This document shows positions 17,999-26,625 of a DNA stretch of 33,089 nucleotides, in pieces. The position numbers and the translations under genes were made by a program. Position 1 is the stretch's first letter, and each line of letters starts with the position of its first letter. Where the stretch lies: positions 1 through 33,089 of the forward strand of contig JAJZQN010000046.1 in NCBI GenBank assembly GCA_021847605.1, given 5' to 3'. Below the pieces are notes generated by a model that saw nothing but the letters and a program-made list of their open reading frames with translations, was not told the origin of the DNA and did not search any database. Source of the stretch: Pseudomonadota bacterium (GTDB taxonomy: Bacteria; Pseudomonadota; Alphaproteobacteria; Sphingomonadales; Sphingomonadaceae).

Positions 17999-18396
17999 GC
18001 GAGGACAAGCGCATCGGCATCGAACTGCGCCGCGATGACAGCGGACAGGGGCCGATCGTCACCGGATTTCAGGGGCGCGGCTTTCGGGTGCGGGACGATG
18101 TGTTTCCCGACGGCCTGTTGCTCAGCCCTGCGCGGGCCATGGCATGGGCCGATGCGCCCGGCGTGGATGGGCTGACCATCGAATCGCTGGGCGACCTGTT
18201 CGACATCGATCCCCGGCCTGAATTCCTGTTGCTGGGGACCGGCGCGGGATTGCGTCAGCCGCCCCGGCCATTCGTTCGCGCGGTCGAGGCACTGGGCATC
18301 GGGGTCGAGGCGATGGACAGCCGGGCCGCGGCCCGTGCATGGGGTGTGCTGCGCGCCGAAGAACGTCAGATCGTGGCGGCGCTGCTGCCTCTGTAA
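17995..18396 (+). CDS. Mth938/NDUFAF3-like domain protein (DUF498)
   Basis: A small cytoplasmic protein of the Mth938-like fold. It shows GPIVTGFQGRGFRVRDDV, GLLLSPARAMAWA, LFDIDPRPEFLLLGTGAG and GIGVEAMDSRAAARAW, the order typical of this family. In mitochondria the relative NDUFAF3 assists complex I assembly; the bacterial role is not settled. Placement after secF is common in alphaproteobacteria. No ATG, GTG or TTG lies before the conserved N-terminus; the first GTG, 18088, would remove it. The best candidate is CTG 17995, whose last bases overlap the secF stop (CTGA), giving 133 residues. Start inferred, family confident. Confidence 0.75.
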   Translation: MSEDKRIGIELRRDDSGQGPIVTGFQGRGFRVRDDVFPDGLLLSPARAMAWADAPGVDGLTIESLGDLFDIDPRPEFLLLGTGAGLRQPPRPFVRAVEALGIGVEAMDSRAAARAWGVLRAEERQIVAALLPL

Positions 18397-18446
18397 GATC
18401 GTCTTAGGGAGAGGCCTTGCCCTCTCCTGCCTGTTTGGCCACACTT

Positions 18447-18475
18447 GCCCCCTTATCGATACAAGGGGGCTTTTT
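18447..18475 (+). terminator. Rho-independent terminator of the sec operon
   Basis: GCCCCCTT (18447-18454) pairs with AAGGGGGC (18463-18470) around an 8-base loop, followed by TTTTT. The 3' arm contains AGGGGG, which is also the only ribosome site for the M20 peptidase starting at 18477. Confidence 0.85.
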
Positions 18476-18476
18476 C

Positions 18477-19901
18477 ATGTCGTTTCGCCGTCCCGCAGCC
18501 GCGTTTCTGGCCGCGCTGCTCGTCACCACCAGCGCTCATGGCGCGACGCCCGACGCACAGGCGCGCGGTGGAGAGGGTGAGTTTCGCGCCCTCTACAAGG
18601 AATTGGTGGAAACCGATTCAAGCTGGCCGAACGGTAGCTGCACGGTGGCCGCCGAACGGATGGCTGCCCGCCTGAAGGCCGGTGGCTATGCGGATGCGGA
18701 TATGGAGATCGTGGTCGACCCCGCCCATCCCAAGGAGGGCAATCTGACCGCGATCCTGAAAGGCAGCGATGCGAAGCTGCCCGCTGTGCTGCTGCTCGCC
18801 CATATCGATGTCGTTGCGGCCAAGCGGGCAGACTGGGAGCGTGATCCCTTCACCCTGATAGAGGAAGGCGGCTATTTCTACGGTCGCGGTACGTCGGATG
18901 ACAAGGCGATGGCGGCGGCCTTCACCGATGCGATGATCCGCTACAAGCAGGAAGGCTATAAGCCCAAGCGCACGATCAAGCTGGCGCTGACCTGTGGCGA
19001 GGAGACGGAGAAGGCGCTGAACGGCGTCGAATATCTGCTGAAGAACCGGCCCGACGCGCTGAAGGCCGGATGGGCGCTGAACGAGGGTGGCGGCGGATCG
19101 CTGGACGAGAATGGAAAGCCGGTCAGTCAGGGCGTGCAGGCGGGGGAGAAAGTCTATCAGGACTTCACTTTCACCGCGACCGCGCCCGGTGGCCATAGCT
19201 CACGCCAGACGCCGCATTTCAATGCGATCGGATGGATGGCGGCGGCGCTGTCGCGGGTGAACGACTATGATTTCCCGGTCGATCTGACCCCGGCGGCCAA
19301 GGCCTATTTTGGCGCGTCGGCGCCACTTTACCCGGCAAAGGTATCGGCGGCGATGGCGGCGATCGGTTCGGGCAAGGCGAGTGATGCCGATTATGCGGCG
19401 GTATCGACGGAGAGCGCGAGCTGGAATGCGACGTTGCGCACCACCTGCATCCCGACCCTGATTTCCGGTGGTCATGCCCCCAATGCCCAGCCGCAGTCGG
19501 TGACGGCCAATGTCAATTGCCGCATCATCCCCGGCGAAAGCGTGGACGCCATATTGGCGAAGCTGAGCGAGGTGGCGGGCGACCCGCAGGTGAAGGTGAC
19601 GCTGGCCGATCCGCCGCAGCCCAAATCCTCCGCCCCGCAACTGACGCCGCAGATCATGGGGCCGATCGAGGCGCTGACCAAGGAAATGTGGCCGGGTGTT
19701 CCGGTGATCCCGCGCCTTGCCACCGGGGCGACCGACGGGCGCTTCACCAATGCGGCGGGCATTCCGACCTATGGCGTGTCGGGCATGTTCGCCGACCCTG
19801 ATGGTCAGGGCGTTCATGGGCTTAACGAGCGCATCCGCGTCAAGTCGCTGATGGATGGGCGTGCGTTCCTCTATCGGCTGACCAAGGCCTATACCCAGTA
19901 A
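18477..19901 (+). CDS. Exported M20-family metallopeptidase
   Basis: A 474-residue zinc-dependent peptidase or deacylase of the M20/M25/M40 family with a cleavable signal peptide (1-22, ending SAHG). Metal and catalytic residues are visible: His109 and Asp111 in LLAHIDVV, Asp141/142 in GRGTSDDKAM, Glu175-Glu176 in TCGEETEK, and a dimerisation-domain His in PGGHSSRQTP. The length fits the carboxypeptidase S-like subgroup. ATG 18477 was chosen because it gives the signal peptide and has AGGGGG seven bases upstream; the frame is open further upstream but reads through a terminator. It is a single-gene unit closed by a stem-loop. Substrate unknown, probably small peptides in the periplasm. Confidence 0.9.
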   Translation: MSFRRPAAAFLAALLVTTSAHGATPDAQARGGEGEFRALYKELVETDSSWPNGSCTVAAERMAARLKAGGYADADMEIVVDPAHPKEGNLTAILKGSDAKLPAVLLLAHIDVVAAKRADWERDPFTLIEEGGYFYGRGTSDDKAMAAAFTDAMIRYKQEGYKPKRTIKLALTCGEETEKALNGVEYLLKNRPDALKAGWALNEGGGGSLDENGKPVSQGVQAGEKVYQDFTFTATAPGGHSSRQTPHFNAIGWMAAALSRVNDYDFPVDLTPAAKAYFGASAPLYPAKVSAAMAAIGSGKASDADYAAVSTESASWNATLRTTCIPTLISGGHAPNAQPQSVTANVNCRIIPGESVDAILAKLSEVAGDPQVKVTLADPPQPKSSAPQLTPQIMGPIEALTKEMWPGVPVIPRLATGATDGRFTNAAGIPTYGVSGMFADPDGQGVHGLNERIRVKSLMDGRAFLYRLTKAYTQ

Positions 19902-19907
19902 ACGGAA

Positions 19908-19940
19908 AAGGGCCGCTCCCATGGAGCGGCCCTTCTTCTT
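19908..19940 (+). terminator. Rho-independent terminator after the M20 peptidase
   Basis: A perfect 12-base stem (19908-19919 with 19923-19934), GC-rich, loop CAT, followed by the T-rich CTTCTTTC. It begins 6 bases past the stop codon. Confidence 0.8.
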
Positions 19941-19960
19941 TCAGGTCTGGATGACTGTGT

Positions 19961-20066
19961 TTAGAGCGCGCTGCGTTAAATCGGACGCAAGTCGCGCGCT
20001 CTAAGTTTTTGTTGTCGCATCGTTTAATGCGGAAAACCGGTTCCCACTTTTCCGCACGATGCTCTA
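19961..20066 (-). repeat. Two-hairpin interspersed repeat, copy B
   Basis: Read on the minus strand from 20066: TAGAGCAT, a nested stem (GCATCGT with ACGATGC, inner GCGGAAAA with TTTTCCGC), the link AACAAAAACTTAGAGCG, then a second hairpin (TTAGAGCGCGC with GCGCGCTCTAA, inner TGCGT/ACGCA). The blocks and order match copy A at 9426-9534. The leading TAG is the stop codon of the autotransporter. Confidence 0.7.
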
Positions 20067-23000
20067 GAAGCGGATCTTCAGCGATGCGCGATAGGTCTGA
20101 TATTTCACATCCTTTCGCCATGCGGTGGTGTCTGCCGACAGGCTGACCTCCATCGCGCCGGTGTCTGCGGTCAGGCCGCCACCCACTTCGCCCCAGTTCC
20201 GGTCCGAACCGCCCAGCGCGAAGGGGGCAAGGCTGCCCGTACCACCGACCAGATTGGCCAGCAGGAAGGCGGGCTGATCGCGGAATTCATGGACATAATT
20301 GGCGGTGACATAGGGTTTGATGCCGCCGCTGTTCATCTTGACCGTTGCGCCCAGGCGACCCTGTGCGCTCTGGATGGCGTGGCGCTGGATCACCAGTGCC
20401 GCGTCACCGCCATATTCGGCAAGGTTGCCGCCGCTGATATAGCCGCCACGGATCGACGCACGGGGTACGATGGCAAAGGCGTCGCTACCCAGCGCCTTGC
20501 TGATGCCCAGTTCACCCGACAGGGCCAGTTCCTGATCGCTGCCATAAAGGGTGTTGGCTGCGGTCCCCAGCGCAAAGGCGCGGCGCGACTTGGTGGCCAG
20601 CGTACCGGCGCTGCCCACCGCGTCGACCTTGATGCCGCCAAGATCGAACGCGCCATAGACGGTCGCCTGATAGAGCCGCGCCCGCGCCCAGTCATTGGCG
20701 GCGGTATTGCCCTTCAATTCATTGAAGGACACCGACAGGCCGACGACGCCGCTCTCATTGAACGCCTTTTCAACGCCCAGCGCCAGATACCAGCCGTCGA
20801 ACTTGTCGCGGCTCATCGGCGTGAGCGACCGCATCGGGGCACTCTTGCCGTCGATATAGCCGCCAGCGAAGAAGGCGCTGACATCTTCAGGCAACACGCC
20901 TTCGCGCGTGGTGCTTTCGTTGCCGACCTGATCCATGCCCAGATTCAGGTTGCTCATGCTGGCGGAAGCCAGTTGCAGCGGTTGGCCGACCATAGTCAGC
21001 GACCCGCCCAGCGATCCGCCATCCAGCTTGGTCAGGCGATCACGATAGAAGCGCGCCATATTGTCGGTCAGAGCTTCGCCCATCGACGTCTTGAGCGTTT
21101 CGGTACGGGGCGCCATGGCTTCGAACGTGGCCTGAATGCCGGCCACGCTCATCAGGTCGGTTTCGCCATACAGGCCGGCCTGACGGGCATAGGCCGCGCG
21201 ATTCTGATCCAGCAATTGGGCGAAGCTGGTCTGGTTCACGGACGCGCGATTGACGACATCGGCATAGAGGCCTGCATCGACGCGCACGCCGACCGAGTTC
21301 GCGCCATAGACCAGCGTCGGCCGCAGGATGGCGGAAATGGCCGATGGCGCAGCGAAGGTGCCGGTCACGCCACCCCCTGCCGTCAGGAAGGTGTAGCGGT
21401 CGCCAAAACGAATCCGGCTTCCGGCGGTGGGGATGAAACCGACGACCCCGCCAACCGATGCTTCACCAGTGACGGCCAGAACGTCCGATACGCCATTGGC
21501 GCCCAGATCGATCGCCAGAACGCTGCGCGAGGACAGGATGGCGTTGCCATTGATCCCCAGCCTGCCGATGGTGCCGTTGCCGCCCGGCGCGATGGTGCCG
21601 AGGACGTTGGTGAAGAACGGCGTGCTGACCGTGCCGCTGCCCGACAACAGGCCGGTCATCAGGAAATAGTCGCCATTGGTGGCGATGCGGCCATCGACAT
21701 TCACGGTGCCGGCCAGTTGGGCAATGTCCATCAGGCTGGTCAGCGAGCCGGTGCTGGTCACGTCCAGCGAGGAGCCGGCGCCGGAAATGGTGAAGCGATC
21801 CACCGTGGCGCTGGTATCCAGCGTGGTCTTGCCCGCGGCGCTGAGCGTCACGTCATAATAGCGGCCCACGACGTTGCGCGACGCCACCGGATCGATATTG
21901 TTGGGGGTGAAGCCGCTGGCACCGGGCAGGCCATTGGCCAGAGTGGCCACCGGCAAGGCGGCGGCTGCAACACTGGTGGCCTGAGCCTCCGCGGTCGTGC
22001 CGGTCAGGGTGACGGCTTCGGCATTGGCGCTATGTTCGGCGATTTCCACCTTGCCCTTATTATCGGAGACGCTGGTCGAACCGGCCGCGCCGATGGTCTG
22101 GGTAGAGGAGGAGGCGACGGGCACCCCATCCACCAGCAGCGTATCCGTGCCGACATCATAGCAAATGCCGTCGGGCTGATAGCAGATCTGGCCGAATTTC
22201 TGTGCGCTGTCCTCGCCAAAGGCGCCGGCGCCCGCCGTGGTGGGAATGCCGTTCACCAACTGGCCGCTGCTGTCGATGATCTTGTAATTGGGGTCGAGTG
22301 CCGTCACCCAGTGATTGGGGTCGCTCCACTTGCCGTCGCCGGCCTTGGCCGTGGCATAGCGATAGGGGTTATTTTCCGCGATCCAGTCCCAGAACAGATA
22401 AAGCGGCTGATAGAAGGACGAGCCGCCATAGGAACTGGCCGGCTGCTCCAGAAAATAGCGGCTGCCGCCCGACAACACGCCAAGTATCGCCTTTTCGCTG
22501 AACGCCTGGTCCAGGATCAGCGGGCCGCCGGAATCGCCGCCCGCCGTGCCGCCTTCATTGGGCAGGGCGTCATCCTTGAATATGTTGAAGTCGAAGGGAT
22601 TCTCGCGTGTCGGATCGTCCAGATCGGTCTGATAGAGATTCTGGGTATATCCGCCCGCTTCGCCAAACAGGAAGGCGTCGATATCGTCCAGCGAACCAAG
22701 CATGCCGAGGAAATTCTCGGCAGTCTTGCGCCGATAATCGATGCCATAGCTGGCGCCGGTGGTGCCGCTGCCGCTGCGGCCATAGCCGGTGACGGTCACA
22801 TGATAGCCGGTGCCGCTCGTTTCGCTGATCGATGCGGGGGCGGGCAGCGCAGAAAACAGCATTGCCCAGGTCGGAACGTCGGCCGCCGGGGTATCCAGCG
22901 TCGCCATAGCCACGTCGCCATAGAGGAAGCTGAGCGCCGGCGGATCGAGCGAGTCGGGGTGATAGGTGATGTTGTTGACATTATAGACGCTGAGCGCCGT

Positions 23001-23375
23001 GTTCGTCCGGTAATTGTTGGACAGCCAGTTCACCAGGCCGGTGCGCGCATTATTCTGAAATGCAAAGGCGACCGGCGTACCGCCGTTGACGGTGCTGTAA
23101 TCGGTCGGGTCGAAATCATTGACGCAATGGGCGGCGAAGATGACCGTGCGCGGGTTCACCAAAGTGCCGGTACAGACATAGCCGTCGGCGCGGTACATGA
23201 TGCCGACGCCGTTGACGTCGCTGCCATCGATGATCTGAGCCGGTGTCTTGTCATCGGTCGGGACGACGGCCTGTGCCGCAGGCGCGATAGCGAGGGCCGA
23301 TGCTGCAACCGAAGCGAGCAGGGCGGTACGACCGGCGCGTGCCAACAGGCCCGCACCATTCCTATGAATGTGCAT
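20064..23375 (-). CDS. Autotransporter with trypsin-like (S1) serine protease passenger
   Basis: An 1103-residue type V secreted protein. Signal peptide 1-36 ends AQA. The S1 protease domain (about 40-345) has His83 in FAAHC, Asp154 in YGDVAMATL as likely acid, and Ser282 in GGDSGGP, so the triad looks complete. A middle region (about 400-720) resembles an autotransporter passenger stalk, with FTISGAGSSLDV and PGGNGTIGRL segments. The C-terminal autotransporter barrel (about 820-1103) ends in the required Phe (SLKIRF). The start at 23375 has GGGGAAAG upstream; a TTG six codons earlier is less likely. Substrate and role unknown. The stop codon lies in repeat copy B. Confidence 0.87.
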   Translation of the reverse strand: MHIHRNGAGLLARAGRTALLASVAASALAIAPAAQAVVPTDDKTPAQIIDGSDVNGVGIMYRADGYVCTGTLVNPRTVIFAAHCVNDFDPTDYSTVNGGTPVAFAFQNNARTGLVNWLSNNYRTNTALSVYNVNNITYHPDSLDPPALSFLYGDVAMATLDTPAADVPTWAMLFSALPAPASISETSGTGYHVTVTGYGRSGSGTTGASYGIDYRRKTAENFLGMLGSLDDIDAFLFGEAGGYTQNLYQTDLDDPTRENPFDFNIFKDDALPNEGGTAGGDSGGPLILDQAFSEKAILGVLSGGSRYFLEQPASSYGGSSFYQPLYLFWDWIAENNPYRYATAKAGDGKWSDPNHWVTALDPNYKIIDSSGQLVNGIPTTAGAGAFGEDSAQKFGQICYQPDGICYDVGTDTLLVDGVPVASSSTQTIGAAGSTSVSDNKGKVEIAEHSANAEAVTLTGTTAEAQATSVAAAALPVATLANGLPGASGFTPNNIDPVASRNVVGRYYDVTLSAAGKTTLDTSATVDRFTISGAGSSLDVTSTGSLTSLMDIAQLAGTVNVDGRIATNGDYFLMTGLLSGSGTVSTPFFTNVLGTIAPGGNGTIGRLGINGNAILSSRSVLAIDLGANGVSDVLAVTGEASVGGVVGFIPTAGSRIRFGDRYTFLTAGGGVTGTFAAPSAISAILRPTLVYGANSVGVRVDAGLYADVVNRASVNQTSFAQLLDQNRAAYARQAGLYGETDLMSVAGIQATFEAMAPRTETLKTSMGEALTDNMARFYRDRLTKLDGGSLGGSLTMVGQPLQLASASMSNLNLGMDQVGNESTTREGVLPEDVSAFFAGGYIDGKSAPMRSLTPMSRDKFDGWYLALGVEKAFNESGVVGLSVSFNELKGNTAANDWARARLYQATVYGAFDLGGIKVDAVGSAGTLATKSRRAFALGTAANTLYGSDQELALSGELGISKALGSDAFAIVPRASIRGGYISGGNLAEYGGDAALVIQRHAIQSAQGRLGATVKMNSGGIKPYVTANYVHEFRDQPAFLLANLVGGTGSLAPFALGGSDRNWGEVGGGLTADTGAMEVSLSADTTAWRKDVKYQTYRASLKIRF

Positions 23376-23693
23376 GATGTTTACTTTCCCCAAAGACCGA
23401 GGGGGAGGCTAATCAACAGAAAAGCACAAGACAATTGCCAATTTTACGAAAATATCGCGCTGTATCCGAAAGATCACAGTCATGAATGGTTCTTGCGGCG
23501 TTAGCCAATCATGGCAGGCGCGGGCCTAATTTCTGTATCGGAAAATATAGACAAGTTATGGGTGACGAACATGGGATGACGACAAGCCGATTTGCCTCAG
23601 TCTTCCGTGCTTTTCCCCCGCCTTGCGCGCTGCCTCATATCTGCTTAAGCATGGAGGCAAGTTCCGATCCCCTACGGGATTGGCGAGTAAGAA
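23376..23693. other. Intergenic region between divergent autotransporter and Ppx/GppA genes
   Basis: This AT-richer stretch should hold the promoters of both genes. On the minus strand TTGGCA lies about 65 bases ahead of the autotransporter start, without a convincing -10. A small dyad ATCCC/GGGAT lies near 23670, just ahead of the phosphatase start. No supported reading frame is present. Confidence 0.4.
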
Positions 23694-24827
23694 GTGAGTT
23701 ACGGCATGGTGCAGCAAAGCCGCCCATCGCCGCAGAGTTCCGGCCCGGCCGGCCGTCATCCGGGTAAGCGCGCCCGATCCGGTCCAGGCAATGGGAGCAA
23801 GGCTGCGGCCATTCCGCCACCCCCGGCGATACAGCGGGGCATGTCGCACCATGGCGGGCGCGACCGGCGATCCTATGCCGCGATCGATCTGGGCACCAAT
23901 AATTGCCGGCTGCTGATTGCCAAACCGTCGGCGGACGGTTTCATCGTCGTCGATGCTTTTTCGCGGATCGTGCGGCTGGGTGAGGGGTTGGCGTCGAGCG
24001 GTCGCATCAGCGATCAGGCGATTGATCGGGCGATTGCGGCGCTGACCATCTGTGCCGACAAATTGCGCCGACGCCATGTGACGCTGGCCCGTTCGGTCGC
24101 GACCGAGGCATGCAGGCGCGCTTCGAACGGACATGAATTCATCCAGCGCGTCTATCGGGAAACGGGCATCGCCCTCGACATCATCAGTGCGCAGGAAGAG
24201 GCGCGGCTGGCGGTGCTGGGCTGCCACGCGCTGCTGGAACCGGGCGACGGGCCGGCGCTGATTTTCGACATTGGCGGTGGTTCGACCGAACTGGTGCTGG
24301 TCGATTCGCATCAGGCGGGCGCGCCGCGTATCGTCGATTGGGTCAGCGCGCCCTGGGGCGTCGTATCGCTGACCGAAAGCGAGCCTTTCGACCATCGCGA
24401 CCCGGCCGAACGGATGAATGCCTATGTGCGGATGCGCGCGCGGGTATCGGAGGCTTTTTCGCCGCTGGCTGCGCGGTTGCCGAAAGCGGTGGAAGGAATC
24501 CGGTTGCTGGGCACATCCGGCACCGTGACGACGCTCGCCAGCCTGCACCTTAATTTGCAACGTTATGACCGGCAGGCGATCGACGGCCTGATCGTGCCTT
24601 CGGAAGCGATGCGCAATATCTCGATGCGCCTGTCGACCATGGCCTTGGCGGACCGACAGAAACTACCCTGTATCGGCACCGAACGCGCCGATCTGGTCGT
24701 GGCCGGATGCGCGATATTGGAGTCCATCCTTGACATTTGGCCCGCCGAGCGGCTGGGCGTGGCGGATCGCGGCATTCGCGAAGGAATTTTACGCGGACTG
24801 ATGGACCGCGACGGGGGTATCGCATGA
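23694..24827 (+). CDS. Ppx/GppA-family phosphatase (exopolyphosphatase or pppGpp phosphohydrolase)
   Basis: A 377-residue cytoplasmic protein of the actin-like ASKHA fold that hydrolyses polyphosphate or pppGpp. The phosphate-1 motif AAIDLGTNNCRLLIA lies about 62-76. ARSVATEACRRASN and AQEEARLAVLG follow, and phosphate-2 is FDIGGGSTELVLVD. It is a short form lacking the C-terminal HD-like half. The first 50 residues are proline- and glycine-rich and may not be translated. GTG 23694 is the longest start, ATG 23706 close by, and a later ATG at SHHGG is possible. The stop overlaps the rlmE start (ATGA), so the two form an operon, an arrangement often seen in alphaproteobacteria. Confidence 0.9.
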   Translation: MSYGMVQQSRPSPQSSGPAGRHPGKRARSGPGNGSKAAAIPPPPAIQRGMSHHGGRDRRSYAAIDLGTNNCRLLIAKPSADGFIVVDAFSRIVRLGEGLASSGRISDQAIDRAIAALTICADKLRRRHVTLARSVATEACRRASNGHEFIQRVYRETGIALDIISAQEEARLAVLGCHALLEPGDGPALIFDIGGGSTELVLVDSHQAGAPRIVDWVSAPWGVVSLTESEPFDHRDPAERMNAYVRMRARVSEAFSPLAARLPKAVEGIRLLGTSGTVTTLASLHLNLQRYDRQAIDGLIVPSEAMRNISMRLSTMALADRQKLPCIGTERADLVVAGCAILESILDIWPAERLGVADRGIREGILRGLMDRDGGIA

Positions 24828-25501
24828 GGGGATCTGGCGCAGGCAAGGTCCGGGTGAAATCGGCCAAGGGGCGGACGGCCCAGTCAGTACGCTGGCTGGA
24901 ACGTCATCTGAATGACCCCTATGTCCATAAGGCCAAGCAGGAGGGATGGCGCAGCCGTGCCGCCTTCAAACTGATCGAGCTGGATCAGAAATTCCATTTC
25001 GTGAAGGGATCGCGCGCGGTCGTCGATCTGGGCGTCGCGCCGGGCGGATGGGCGCAGGTGGTGCGCAAGATGGCGCCCAAGGCGGCGGTCGTGGGCATCG
25101 ACCTGTTGCCGACCGATCCGATCCCCGGCGTCACCCTGTTCGAAATGGACTTCATGGACGACAAGGCGCCCGATCTGTTGCGCGAAACGCTGGGGCAGGA
25201 ACCGGATCTGGTGATTTCGGACATGGCGGCCAATACGGTTGGCCATGCGCAGACGGACCATCTGCGCACCATGGGGCTGGTCGAGGCTGCGGCCCTGTTC
25301 GCGATCGAGAATCTGCGCAAGGGCGGCACCTTCGTCGCAAAGGTTTTTGCAGGCGGCACCGACGGCGATCTGCTGGTCATGCTCAAGAAGAATTTCACGA
25401 CGATCAAGCACGCCAAGCCGCCAGCGAGCCGCAAGGGCAGCGTGGAATGGTATGTCGTGGCGCAGGGGTTCAAGGGACGAACGGAAGAGCCGGTCGAATA
25501 G
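24824..25501 (+). CDS. rlmE: 23S rRNA (uridine-2'-O)-methyltransferase RlmE (FtsJ/RrmJ)
   Basis: A 225-residue cytoplasmic methyltransferase that uses S-adenosylmethionine to 2'-O-methylate the U2552-equivalent of 23S rRNA in the assembling 50S subunit. Motif I is VVDLGVAPGGW (66-76). The K-D-K-E catalytic set is represented by Lys49 in RAAFK, Asp in VISDMAANTVG, Lys in FVAKVFAGG and Glu in SVEWYVV. The start ATG 24824 overlaps the phosphatase stop by 4 bases. Length normal. The next gene, disrupted comM, starts 28 bases past its stop. Confidence 0.95.
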   Translation: MRGSGAGKVRVKSAKGRTAQSVRWLERHLNDPYVHKAKQEGWRSRAAFKLIELDQKFHFVKGSRAVVDLGVAPGGWAQVVRKMAPKAAVVGIDLLPTDPIPGVTLFEMDFMDDKAPDLLRETLGQEPDLVISDMAANTVGHAQTDHLRTMGLVEAAALFAIENLRKGGTFVAKVFAGGTDGDLLVMLKKNFTTIKHAKPPASRKGSVEWYVVAQGFKGRTEEPVE

Positions 25502-25529
25502 ACCGGCACAGGGGCTAAGCGGGGGGCAT

Positions 25530-26579
25530 TTGGTCGCAACGGTTTCGACGGTCGCTTATCTGGGGCTGGAGGCGCGTGCCGTGGAGGTACAGTGCCAGCT
25601 GGTTCCCGGTCTTCCCAACTTCATCGTCGTCGGGCTGGCTGACAAGGCGGTCGCGGAAAGCCGCGAGCGGGTGCGCAATGCGATCGCCGCGATCGGCCTG
25701 TCCCTGCCGCCCAAGCGGATCACGGTGAACCTGTCGCCGGCCGACCTGCCCAAGGAAGGATCGCATTTCGATCTGCCGATCGCGCTGGCCCTGCTGGGGG
25801 CGATGGGCGTGATCGATGCCGAAACGCTGGCGACCTATGTCGTGGTCGGCGAAATGGGGCTGGATGGACGGATCGCATCCTCTCCTGGCGTATTGTTGGC
25901 CGCGCTGCATGCCGGTGGACGGGACATGGGCCTTGTCTGCCCGGCCGCGCAGGGGGCCGAGGCGGCATGGGCGGGACAGGTGGAAGTGGTGGCGGCGCCC
26001 GATCTGCTGAGCCTGCTCAATCATTTCAAGGGTACGGCTGCCCTGTCGCCGCCACAGCCGGGCATGGTGGAGCCACCGGTGCGGACCGCCGACCTCAAAC
26101 AGGTGAAGGGGCAGGAAGTCGCCAAGCGCGCGCTGGAGATTGCGGCGGCAGGTGGCCATAATCTGTTGATGGTCGGGCCGCCGGGGGCTGGCAAATCGCT
26201 GATGGCCGGATGCATGCCCGGCATCCTGCCCGAACTGACCCCGGCCGAGGCGCTGGAAACATCCATGGTGGCGAGCGTCGCCGGAACGCTGGAAGGCGGA
26301 CGGATCAGCCGGGCGCGTCCCTTCCGCAATCCGCATCATAGCGCGTCGATGGCGGCGCTGGTCGGCGGCGGGCTGAAAGTGCGGCCGGGCGAAGTCAGTA
26401 TGGCGCATCTGGGTTCTCCGCGAAGATCAGATGCAGTCTCAAACTTTCTGTCACATTTACACCGCGTAGAACTTACCTGTATGATAGCCGAGAAGCAGGA
26501 CCTTCTGCGGAAGGCAGGATCTGCGCGGAGCTTTCCCGTCCGCGCAGCGCTGATCCTGCCCGAGCCTGACACTCAATAG
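25530..26579 (+). pseudogene. comM: comM (yifB), Mg-chelatase-like AAA+ ATPase, truncated by island insertion
   Basis: ComM is a hexameric AAA+ helicase for branch migration in natural transformation; intact proteins have about 500 residues. Here residues 1-295 are normal: the N-terminal Lon-like fold (ATVSTVAYLGLEARAVEVQC, ITVNLSPADLPKEGSHFDLP) and the start of the ATPase with Walker A GPPGAGKS (216-223) and FRNPHHSASMAALVGGG. After MAHLG the expected VLFLDELPEF (Walker B) is replaced by an unrelated 54-residue tail, ending at 26579. The break is at about 26413. Walker B, sensor motifs and the C-terminal domain are gone, so the product should be inactive. The start is TTG 25530, matching the family N-terminus. 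It lies downstream of rlmE. Confidence 0.9.
26501..26558. repeat. Nested inverted repeats near the island's comM-side end
   Basis: CCTTC/GGAAG-type hairpin at 26501-26514. It is followed by CAGGATC (26515-26521) pairing with GATCCTG (26552-26558), enclosing TGCGCGGA (26522-26529) and TCCGCGCA (26539-26546). Position about 100 bases inside the junction would fit a recombinase binding region or a transcript end; the function is unproven. Confidence 0.45.
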
Positions 26580-26589
26580 GAGGCATGGA

Positions 26590-26608
26590 CCCGGCGCTCA
26601 GCGCCGGG
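26590..26608 (-). terminator. GC-rich stem-loop after ginD
   Basis: CCCGGCGC (26590-26597) pairs perfectly with GCGCCGGG (26601-26608) around a 3-base loop. It lies 18 bases past the ginD stop on the minus strand. There is no T-run, so termination is only likely by position. Confidence 0.45.
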
Positions 26609-26625
26609 CTCCCTCACCTGGGAAA

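Noticed and set aside
20289..23504. 1071-codon plus-strand open frame opposite the autotransporter
   Set aside because: The opposite frame encodes a signal peptide, protease triad and barrel. The plus-strand product shows no domain and is a shadow typical of GC-rich DNA.
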